Positions 22,521 through 33,000 of a DNA stretch of 64,000 bases are shown in pieces. Within the stretch, counting starts at the first letter, position 1. Each line of letters starts with the position of its first letter. The translations under genes were made by a program, and so were the position numbers. Source of the DNA: Solenopsis invicta (lineage: Eukaryota > Arthropoda > Insecta > Hymenoptera > Formicidae); NCBI RefSeq assembly GCF_016802725.1, contig NC_052668.1, positions 23,554,501 to 23,618,500 on the forward strand, given 5' to 3'. The notes under the pieces were generated by a model that saw nothing but the letters and a program-made list of their open reading frames with translations, was not told where the DNA came from and ran no database searches.

Positions 22521-24626
22521 TAGAGATGTGCAAATCAAGATTTTTTTTACGTCAAATCGAATCAATTCAAATCGTAATTTTTAATTAACAATATAATTAT
22601 TCAGGGTTGGGTAGTAACTAGTTAAAAAAATAAAAGTTAAATAATATAGTTAAAAAATTAATAATTTTTAAGTTAGAAGAAAACCTCGGAAGGAGAAATT
22701 CATATTTTAATGAAAATCGGCACAAATATAGAGAGAAGGTAAATACATGAATTTAAAAATTTTTAGTTGCGGTTAAAATACGATTTGAAGGGATAAAACC
22801 ATCCCTCAAAGGTAAGGAGACTTCTGTTTCCATATATCTCGTAAACTGAACAAAATATAAAAAAATGTTTTATACCAAAGTTTTACAGTAAAATATGTTT
22901 TACTACTTTATTCATTTTTTCTAAAAATTTTTTTGAAAAATTGAACTTTCATATATCAAGCATTTATGAAATTATAATACTGTAAAATTAACGTATTTTT
23001 ATTCTAAATGTATTAATAAGTTTCTACAATAATTAATGTAATTAATTACAATAGAAGCTAATAAATTACATGGTTATTTACAATTGTCTGTATTGTCCTT
23101 GTCTCAATAAAAGAAATTAATAGTGCTACGAGCTATGATATCTTTTTTATTAATGACTTATTAAAACGTGTTCTTAAAATCCTTAAGTAGCGTTAGTTCT
23201 AATGCTATATTTATTAGTCATATATGTTAATAAGAATCATAAATTTTTAATATAATTACAACATTGAAAGTGAAGATTATTAATAAATATAAATATTTTG
23301 ATTAAATCAAGCATTATCAGTATAAAAACATGTCTAGTTCTCTAAAAAGTAGACGTATAAAATCATTTATATACTAATCCATTAATAGCCTACCGCATAT
23401 TGCATACTAATTACATATGTACATACCAATCAACATATATGACGCACATCATGATATCGGTATAAAAAACGTGATATCATAATGTATTGAAAACGTGACA
23501 ATTTTTACTGCGCGGTTCTCACATAGAAAGATAAAATACAAACGTACGTAAAGTGCATTAATATTAGTTACGTTCATATATACATAAAATCTAGAGCCAA
23601 TATTTTTCTGCTTTATTTTTATTACAATATTTTAAAAATTTAATACAAACTAGTTATAAATACGTAAAGCAAAATTACTTTAACTTTATTGTGTTAAAAA
23701 TTTTTTGAAAAGATGAATAGAGTAGTTAAATATTTGTACTGTAAAAACTTTGGTATAAAACATTTCTTGATGTTTCGTTTAGTTCACAAGATATATTGAA
23801 AAAAAGCGAAAATCTCTTTACCTTTGAAAGGGATGGCTTTACTTCTTCAAACAGTTTTGGAACCGCAACTAAAAATTTTTAAATTCACGTATTTACCTTT
23901 TCTACACGTATGTCAAGTTTTTTTCATTAAAATCTGACTTTTTTATTTTGCAAGGTTTCCTTTCCAGATAACACACAGAATTCAAAAAAATTCAGGTTTA
24001 TATCATCAATTCTAAGTTTATTTTGAAGTATGCATAAAGAATTTTTTTTACTTTTCAGCAAAATAATTCTTTTTGAATCTTAAAATGAGTTCAGAATTGA
24101 TGATATGAAATGACCTGACTTTTTAAAAATTCTTTTTAAATTCTCTGTGCTATCTGGGTTGTTAGTTAATTTCAAATAATTCATTAATTTTCAACTTTAA
24201 TTAGTCATATTTCAAACACAAATTTTAATTTATTATCTGTTCAACTTGTTAACTGTCCTAAGTTAAAAATTTGTCTGTGTAAAAGAAAAAATTAGAAAAA
24301 CAATATATTCTCACATAAAAAACAATATTTTTTGTTATTTCATATAAATTTAATTTACAAATAAAATATTATATTTGTTTGATTAACTATATTACAATTG
24401 TTTTGGGTAAATTTATTAACAGTAAATATTTTCTGACACTGTAAAAAAATAATTTCCTTATTTTATTTATATAAATATTTTAATTAAAAACTTTTTGTGT
24501 TAAGTAAAATTTTTTGCTTTAATATATTTTTTCTCTCAATGTATAAAAGAAGAAATACATTTTTGAACCAAATCGAATAAAATTTTACCTGATTCGATTT
24601 GTATTCGAGTAGTTCGCACATCTCTA
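22521..24626. mobile_element. 2.1-kb foldback transposon, hAT-like ends, carrying a nested MITE
   Basis: Ends are TAGAGATGTGCAAATC at 22521 and, inverted at 24626, TAGAGATGTGCGAACT. Long inner arms also pair: 22690-22925 is matched in inverted orientation by about 23700-23950. Shared blocks include 'gaatttaaaaatttttagt', 'tgcggtt', 'ccatccct', 'caaaggtaa' and 'gttttataccaaagttttac'. The right arm is interrupted by a second MITE (23964-24158). AT-rich with no transposase frame. The TAGAGATGTGC end resembles hAT-type termini, but I could not find a clean 8-bp duplication, so the superfamily is uncertain. Confidence 0.75.
23964..24158. mobile_element. Nested foldback MITE
   Basis: Left end CCAGATAACACACAGAATT and inverted right end CCCAGATAGCACAGAGAATT. 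The arms also pair through 'tatcatcaattct'. About 195 bp. It splits the right arm of the larger foldback element: the flanks 'ttgcaaggtttccttt' and 'gttgttagttaa' are contiguous in the left arm's equivalent. It therefore inserted later. Confidence 0.75.
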
Positions 24627-25660
24627 CTATATAAAATTAAAATCGTACCAAAATCAATGAATGAATTTAATTACAAATTAGGCGTGTATTAGGGAATACG
24701 TGTTTCGTCTAATCGTAGTGTTCATAACCAGCGGTGAGTCTCTTTCACGCATCAGTCGTCAATATGCACGCGTGTAAGTGTATACGTATCATGAATTCGC
24801 GGTACGATGCGGATCGGATTTATACAAATGTTATCACCGACAAACGTGCCCAAAGCTACGTTTTCAGCTATCTAAATTCTACGAGATAGCGGCGATCGCT
24901 AGTATGAAGTGCAGTCCGTGGCTTGTACATACATTGTTCCTACGTATATGGGACGCGTGCTGCTAGATGCTGTGGGAATAAGTCTTTGTACGTGCCATTT
25001 TCTTTTCAGATTAACGACGGTTTCTGGTACGAGCGTATCTTTCGAGCGTGCATCTCTATCCTCTGAAATAGCGATTGGAAAAATTGCAATGGCCTGATAT
25101 GCATACGATTTTTTATTTCAACTGCAATTCGTCGTACTACGATGCGTCTAGCGGTAACAATTATCGTTTAGCGTTCGCACTTACGTGAGGATAACAATTA
25201 TCATCGACGATAACAATTATTAATATCGCCGTTACATTCCCGCTTTAACAATTATCACTGCGCTCCTTCCGGATGTCGTATAAACGTTGCACGTACAACG
25301 ACCGACTACGATCGCGCGTGGGGCTTCGATATCGTTGCGCACCACTGATCTTTCTCGTCTAAGTGTCATTCTTCTCCCCCTGCCCTCCCACATCCCTGCT
25401 TGAAGTCTAAAGGACGGTCGCGGTATAAGTATTTGTCGTATTGGCTTCGTGATCTCCGAGGTGCTGCAAAGCTCTCCCCTAAAGCTCCTATTAATTCGCC
25501 ATAAAAAATAAACTCCCTATTGGCCGTCGTGTAAACGTGCGCGCGTGTATCTGCGGGGTGTCCCTGGAAATCTGTCGCGCTCGATTGGCGCACCCCATCG
25601 CCGAAATGAAAGAACGCGGCGACGTCCGCGGGACACCCGACGGCGACGTCGCGGTGCTGG

Positions 25661-25691
<31 letters not shown>

Positions 25692-26494
25692 TGTATGTTG
25701 TGTACTTACGTATGTGTGCGCGTGTGCGGGGGGAAGTGTCTCTACACCGTACTCGTGTATTCTGGTGCGATCCAGTCTTTCTCATGTCGCTTCCCTCATC
25801 TGTATACCCGAGATTACACACGCACGTGTATGTGTATGTGTGTTATATATTATATTTATATATATATGCAAGCTCTCTATGGCTCCCCTCGAATCACCTC
25901 GAATGCCTTCGCGGATATACGCTTACTACTACGCTAATTGCAGAGCTCATTCACTCTCTCCGACACGCATACAACTTGATTCAATCGCGAGATCCCACCG
26001 GCGGGCTTCATCAGCTCCCTTCCCTCCCACTCGAGCAAGCGAGTTGATTAAATTTAGCGCGATAATCGCCATCTCGTATATACAATTTTGCTCTTCAAAC
26101 TCTTCCGATTCTTTCACTTTCTTCTCCCCATTCCCGCCACCTTTCCATCCTTCGAGCTTTCTTTTCATTGATTTCTTGTGAATGTTGCCCCATAAGTTGG
26201 TATACGCTGCCTCCTAAGGATTTCCGCGACAGAATCGACGCGTCCCGAGATGTTGTCCCCGTCTCTCCACGGAACGCGGCAAATTCGCGACACCCTCCCT
26301 CCTTCATCGGACTCATTGCGTTAACATACATAACATCATATCGACATAAGTAAGCGTAGTCCACTATAGCTGTGGTACTGGTATAGCACTCTGCGCAATT
26401 TTTTCGCGAAATTCAGTCGTTTACGTTGCAAAGAGAATATCCATTCGCCCTAAGACCGGTTTCCCGGTATATCAGGCTCGATCCCTGCGTTTTT
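24627..26494. other. Non-coding 3' flank of the Fe65 gene
   Basis: Contains a cluster of four TAACAATTAT motifs (25155-25256), a (TG)n tract and a (TA)n tract. Open frames at 25537-26181 run through the TG repeat and are not convincing. Distal 3' UTR of the minus-strand gene is possible but not shown. Confidence 0.4.
25663..25691. repeat. (TG)n microsatellite
   Basis: About 14 TG dinucleotides, the source of Val-Cys runs in the overlapping open frames. Confidence 0.95.
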
Positions 26495-26668
26495 CTAAGG
26501 GTTACTTTCCCAACGGGTGAACTGGATACGCCTGGTGTCCAAGGAGGGCGAGAGCAGCGACTTGAGGGACGCGCTCGGCGGTGAGCCGCCGAAGTACTTG
26601 AGTGTCAACGGCGACTGCAAATGCCTGTGTCGAATCACCTCTCGCTCAGCAGGCAGTGGCCAGAGTTC
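26495..26668 (-). CDS. Possible alternative last exon of Fe65 (unproven)
   Basis: On the minus strand an acceptor-like cgactgtctag precedes a 58-codon open block ending in TAG. It begins ELWPLPAEREVIRHRH and ends RIQFTRWESNP. Most codons end in G or C. Entered in phase 0 it would join exactly to the phase-0 donor of the PTB2 exon at 27155, replacing the usual last exon. An extra donor (CTGCAG|gtaaac, 26897) just after the normal stop could instead make it a 3'-UTR exon. The plus strand is also open here, so strand and coding status are uncertain. I do not recognise the peptide. Confidence 0.35.
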   Translation of the reverse strand, partial: ELWPLPAEREVIRHRHLQSPLTLKYFGGSPPSASLKSLLSPSLDTRRIQFTRWESNP

Positions 26669-26748
26669 CTAGACAGTCGGGGGACTGATCTGATTATAAT
26701 CCAAAATATCCAACTGCCCATTAAGTCTTCTGATACTCAACAATTCCA

Positions 26749-26754
26749 TTTATT
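26749..26754 (-). terminator. Candidate poly(A) signal for Fe65
   Basis: AATAAA on the minus strand (TTTATT on plus), 164 bases past the stop codon, in an AU-rich context. It would give a short 3' UTR, and the candidate alternative last exon lies beyond it. Confidence 0.45.
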
Positions 26755-26917
26755 TTTATTAAAATTACGAAAAAGTTAAATGTATTTTCTTTTTAATCTA
26801 AATATCTGAGCATATAATGAAAACTACTGATTAACTTCTGATAATAATACTTCTTTAGATTGGGAAAGGTATCTTGATAATTCGAAAGTAGTTTACCTGC
26901 AGCGAGAGAGCCTCGTC

Positions 26918-27067
26918 TCAGGATTCGCCCTGCTTGCTCCTGCGACCAGTTAAAGATCCAACTAAAGACTTCAGAGTTGCGCCTAAGCCTCTACCGTTTG
27001 GAGTATTGAGACTGCTAGCATTTCTGAAGCCCTGTGGATGTGCGTCTAAGCATTTCTGGTACCTCAG
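26918..27067 (-). CDS. Fe65: Fe65 exon 10, end of PTB2 and C-terminus
   Basis: 150 bp with TGA at 26918-26920. Acceptor tctatttaag. It starts LRYQKCLDAHPQGF, the C-terminal helix of PTB2, and ends with a Ser/Gly/Arg tail (LKSLVGSLTGRRSKQGES) that parallels the short basic tail of vertebrate Fe65. Confidence 0.92.
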   Translation of the reverse strand: MRYQKCLDAHPQGFRNASSLNTPNGRGLGATLKSLVGSLTGRRSKQGES

Positions 27068-30000
27068 CTTAAATAGAAACAGAGACAACTTCTTCATTTA
27101 AAGTTTCCGTTTAGCTAAGCAGATTTGCGAAGTTCTTGAGGGAAAGATCCTCACCTTGCAAGCGGCTTCGATCGTCTTACATAGAGCTCCGCTGCTGGGC
27201 TCGCAGTTGAAGACGTGTGCGATAAACAAGTCCTGTGCGGTGTGCATGATGAAAGCGCATTGCTTTACGTTGTGGCCGATACCGAGAAATGATAGGTAGC
27301 GTACTCGACATTCGGTGATGAGCTTATCGTCCTGAAGAAGATTAAGATCGTTATAAATAATTGGTTAACAATTTTTACTAATTTTGTTGGATGCCAATGT
27401 CTCTTAATTTACTCACATTTGGTGTAAGAATGGAAATCATGCTAGGAGCTACGGCGACATTGACGTTTCGCCACTGATTGATCGGTGTGTTTGATACGAT
27501 ATGTTCTATCGCCTCATTCAGCACTTCCATGCCGGTCGCTTGAGTGACTTGCATGGATCCGAGATACTGCGCTCGCAACACTTTCTTTGGCTCTTCCATC
27601 GGTGTTGGGAATGATTGCGCTACGCAAAATTATAACGTGAAAATTATTTAACTTCTTTTTGAGTTTATCTATTACTTAATAAAGATTATTCATGTATTAG
27701 AGTTTTATTTCTAACACTTCTTTGAATCTATCATCATTAATTTATTGAAAAAAATTAGATTCCATGATAAACAAATTAATAAAACATTTATGTTTCTCGA
27801 AGACTATAATAAAAATTCATTTATTTGGGGCTACTTACTGACTAGTGCCTGACCGTTTCTGTGGAAGCGCCGATGTTCAGTGGGCAGATTCGTAGGTCTC
27901 GTAGCGAGACTCGTCCGGCCGTTGATGTCCACCGGTTTCGCAAGATTCTGATGCTGGGAACGTTCGATCATTATCTTCTTGCAAATATCGCGAAGCGTGT
28001 TTGCGATCGTGCGCGCCGGTATGTCGCAACGAAACACATGGCACATGTGTTTCCTGGTCGATCGATCTCTCGCTACGTAAGCAAAGTCCCTGAAAGTATT
28101 ACACACTTAAGAATCGAATGTTTGCCAGGCTGAGAGTTTTCGTTCTAACTTTACTTTCCACTTTATCTTACGCGATAATTTATATCATCGTATATCTTAC
28201 CTTTCGCTGTTAGATCCATTCAAAGAGAGCAAACATTCATGAAAAAAATGTGAATATATTAATAAAATAAATATGTGTAAATATTTGATATTTATAAATA
28301 TTGAAAAATTCGAGATTTTCAGAGTAGTGGATTCCACTAAAAAATTCAACATTTTGATTAATTTAAACATCATTAACAAAAGTCACTCACCGACAGTGGT
28401 CTCTTCCTACGCCCCACACTCTAACTGTATGAATAGGCTGTGTATTAAGTACCGTGAGATTCTCCGGATCGATCAGTTTGAGCGCGCCTTCGTCCAAGTC
28501 CATAAATAGATCCTTACCCTAAAATATTTCGTAACGTATCTCTGATCGCGTATCTATTGCGCAGCAAAATCAAAATCGGTGCTAGCTATTTAAAAAAATC
28601 CTAAATATACTTTGACATGTCGTGTCCTTTATATTGGATCTTATTATTTGTTAAAGACACTGAAACTTCGTTTTTCATAAATTTTTAAATCCGATTAATA
28701 ATGTAGATTTAACCTATTTGATTTCTGGAGAAACTTACATCGCCCCATCGTCCAACAACATCCAGAAGATCGTTTCTACCGAGTGAGAGATCCACGATGC
28801 ACTTGTTGACTGCCTTGCTGCTTCTCTCGGGTGTCAGATCCTCTTCCGCGATCTCCGTCCAACCCAAAGATCGCACGGCAAATCTGATCGGCTTGTCCCT
28901 CCCCTCGGAGTCCGCTCTGGCAGGATAGCTTCTTCGTCTAAAGGAAAAAGAAAATAAAAGAAATAAAAGTAAAATTGAAACTGGCAATCTCCCTTGCTAC
29001 AAAAAGAATTGCGAATCAATTCGCGATTTGCTTACTTCAGTGCCAATTCCACCTTCCTCTTGTTTTCCAATTCCTGGTCCAGAGCCGAGCTAGTGTTGCT
29101 ACGAGTCACCGTGTTTACCATACCGCTCAAAGTGTGAAAATTATTTATCTGCAACGTTAATATTGCAAATATAAAATTACGACTCGGAACAAAAGGCTGC
29201 AAAGTATAGGTGACAATCTTAGCAATAATAATGCGTTTTTTTTTTAAATAACTTTGATTAATAATGTACGCTTGTGTACAATTAAGTATGAGTTGATATA
29301 AAAAATATTTCAAATTATTTTACTCACGCTATCATTATCTTTGACGAGGCTTCGGCGCGCCTCCGTTTTCGAATGCAAGGGAGCCTCCGGTGGTTCTCTC
29401 TGTATATTTCCGCTCTTCACATGCCAATAATAAGGTCCATTCTCATCTAAAATAAAATTCAATTTGAACGTCAATGAAATTCGATTATAATTTATAATTT
29501 ACCGTAAACTAATTATCGACTTTTTTTCAATACACACTTTTATTAATAAGACAAGTTACACTAAAAAAATTTTTATGTTCAAGTAAATATATTTATTAAT
29601 TTTATCATTTTCTTGATTTAAATAAATATTGATTAATTTAAGATAATTTATTTTTAAACTTAGAAAATATTTTATTAAATAAAGAAAGAAAAATTATGCT
29701 AAAATAAATATATTTTAGCATAGGGAAAAAATTGGAACATGTATTGTGTTGACAGAATATTCATAACTTATTTTCATATGCAATCTTAAACTTTAGCGAT
29801 TTCGTTTCTACCGAATATTATCTAAATCCCTGCCACATTTCCATTCCGAAACATGATACGAAAATCGTACTCGTTATCGTGAACTGATAATTGTACAGCT
29901 GCGTTGCTAGCATTAAATACGAGCTTTTCCCAGCACACACAGGAATCGATCGCCATGCTCGAATATCAAGAATTCCGCGAAAATGCTAGGTCTTCGAAAA

Positions 30001-33000
30001 CAATTTTTTGGAAAATGTTCATCTATCCGCATTAACATTTCCCTCTATTTCTAAAAGTTCCTTAAAATAATTATCGCGGCGAATACAGAAAACTAACAAA
30101 ATTGAAACAATGAAAACAATCATCCCGATTATTTAAAACAAATCCTCTTTTGCTATTTTTCTTCCTCTGATATCTACCTTCGTGCTTCTGCCAACCGGGC
30201 GGCAGATTCTCGTCCTTATCCTCGGAATCGGTACTGTCCACGTCCGACGGCTTCTCCTGGGTATTGTTCTGCAGAATCGCATTGTTCTTCTGCTCCTTCG
30301 GCTGTCGCCGTTTCACCGGCACTGCGTACAGCTCGCTGTTCAGGCCACCCTCCACGTGTGGCACGCCGCCCATCTCTACGGTCTCGTTGTCGGGTTTCTC
30401 GCAATAACTGTGGTGGAAAGCCAAGAAAAAGCTAGGGTCAAGAAACGGTGTCTCGGTTCACCCCGGAGGGTTCAATCGCGCGATGTCCATTGAATACTCA
30501 AGCAACAAAAGTCTAGACTCTCGATCCAAAAGACGTCTCTAAAGAAAATCTCGACAATTTGAACGTTTTTTTTTTTAGAGATTTTCTGTATCGTCTGGCT
30601 ATCTCTTCAACAGCCATATTTATAAACTTTATTTTATTATCGCAAGCAGAAAGGTATATTAGCTCATCTTCCTTAAAATCATACAAACATATATTTACAA
30701 AAAATGCTTTCTGTCATTCTTACGTGCATTTGTACAAACAGAAAAAAAATAAATAAATAAGTCAAGACTAGCATTAATAAAAATTGCAACGGAAACAGAA
30801 AGGTCTTGCTTACTCGACAAAGAGCGATAATATAACAGTGCAAGCTACAAATTTCATCATAGCGATATGCAGATTTAAAGAAACGTTCGTTTTTACTTTT
30901 ATCGGTCCCCTTTGCATCCAAAAATTTCACTCATCGACGATTACTATTCCCGGGCCAATTTTTTTATTTGTTCGATTCGTCTTGCAGCGTCGCGAGGCGG
31001 TCACGCGACAGCATTATCCATTGAAAATCTCTCCGCTTTTTCTCTTTCTCTCGTCGTATTATATCGCGAAACTTCACGAGAGCGCGATTGTGGTCGCGCT
31101 CGCGTGACTTCGGAGAATTCCAGTTCACGACATTTCATGGCGAATCACGATCGCCGAAATAAGCGGCTTGATTTATCGCGTCGTTGCCCGGCCGTGTTCG
31201 TCTCGCGGACTCGAATCGCTCGGCCGTTTCGTTGAGCATTCGCGGCGAGGACGCGTCATCGACCACGACGGAATGACAAATTGATTTCCGCTCGTTAGAT
31301 CGTCTGATCGGCCGTGCCGTCATCCCGCTCGTAAACCGCTCGATCGATCCCACCGCAACGGAGTGGCCCGTTATCGCGCCGCCACGAGAAATCCTCGCGT
31401 GCTAATCGAAGCCCGGGTGCGACACGAGTCGGCAGGAGATTATTTATGGCGGCTGTAAAATAAAACGTCCTTTGCGAGAGAGGGCGAGGAGAAATTGCGC
31501 TTTCGCGTAGTTAGAAATGATGTGAAATTATGTACCGTGCGTTCGTGAGGGGCCGAGGGCGCTCCGTACCGAGTTGGAATGACCGAGGGATAAATCGCGG
31601 TGAAGGGATTGTAACAGGTGTCCGTCAAGCGCTCGTTCTACAAGGGAGAGAAAAACAATTTTCGAGCGTGTTTTCACTCGCGACACGTTGTGCAGATGGA
31701 CGCAAAATAATTTTCAAATTTGAAAAAAAAAAAAAAAAATTGTTAACGCGGTTAAACCGTATCCTCCCCCTCGGACAAAGTCAACAAGACCGCGAACAAA
31801 TACGAATGAATAACTCGCGTTGCGCGAGTACCCCGCAAGTACGGCGCCGTTGGCCATCGAAGCAAGCTGCTCATTCGTGTTTGTTCGCGCTCGTTTGCCC
31901 CGTGTTTACTCGGCTAACACACAATGACGTTGGTCGCAGGATAGTCCAATGGTCCCTAATCATTCAGAACTGTTTATCATAGTTCATTTATCGCGCGTTG
32001 CAGTCGGTGGAGAAAGGCGATTGTTATCGTGATAACGAATTCACATGGATAACAAATGCAGTGCAAAGCAAGCGCGGCGCAAGCCAACACATTCGCATTC
32101 GATCCGGTTATTCATTCCGCTTTTAAACAACCCACGAACAGGACGTGTCAGACACTTTTTGAAACAACATTGGACGGAAGAAAAAAAAAAAAGTCACTAC
32201 CTTCGGAAGGGTCTATTTCACTTTGTAATATGACGACCCGACGACAAGTCTCTACACTTTTATTTCTACGCGGAAAGAACGATTTTACTGAAATACAGAT
32301 CTGAAAATATATTATGTTGAACCGTTTAAAAAATTCTATCGGATGTTTAACTTGGTTGGGTAGAATCTCAAAACTGTTTGCAGCAACATTATCATGCTTG
32401 GGTGTCCTACATAATTATTTTGATGGACCAACGTAAAATTATTTTCTGATCTGTATCTAACAAAACTTTTAGATGTTACCATAAAATCGTTTTTTCCCGT
32501 GTACCAACGGGGCACAAAATTTTATTTTATTTTTTTAATACCGCGTCTCGGACAAATGCACAGAAATCAAAGAAGAATCAGTATACACGAAGGTAAGCGG
32601 CGGAAAATTGTGCTCCGAGATACGCATTCTTTATGCACTATCGTAAAATGTATCGCGGAAACAAGTCGCGCGTTTCGAGAAAATCAATTCAACTTCTTAC
32701 GGATACGGAGAAGAGAAATACTTTGACGGTGGGAAACGTGCAAGGTATATCGTATGGTTCAATCGCAACGAGCAAAGTAAATGCCTTTTCGGACACCGAT
32801 GCGGATTTCCTGGCTCAACGTTCGTGATTCGTCTCTTTGTGTATTCGGTACTCGTTGTATCTGTCGCGCAATACAATGTCGCGCGACAATGCGAGTTCAC
32901 GTCTACAAACAGCGCGGCGTTAATCTGCACAGGATCGCTTGCGCGAGAACGTGGCGTCTCTCTCATTTCGATGAGGACGCCGTTCGTTACAGCGAAACAA

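Noticed and set aside
25190..25202. GGATAACAATT, resembling the lac operator core
   Set aside because: Coincidence in an insect genome; it is one of a cluster of local TAACAATTAT motifs.
25537..26181. 214-codon plus frame with Val-Cys run
   Set aside because: Runs through the (TG)n microsatellite, and two other frames are open over the same stretch.
27378..27599. Separate short gene starting at the ATG at 27599
   Set aside because: It is the start of PTB2 within a spliced Fe65 exon that extends upstream to 27619.
30071..30424. Fe65 start at an in-frame initiation-like codon before the WW exon
   Set aside because: The codon is TTG inside the polypyrimidine tract of the acceptor. The phases join cleanly to the exon at 33122-33289 instead.
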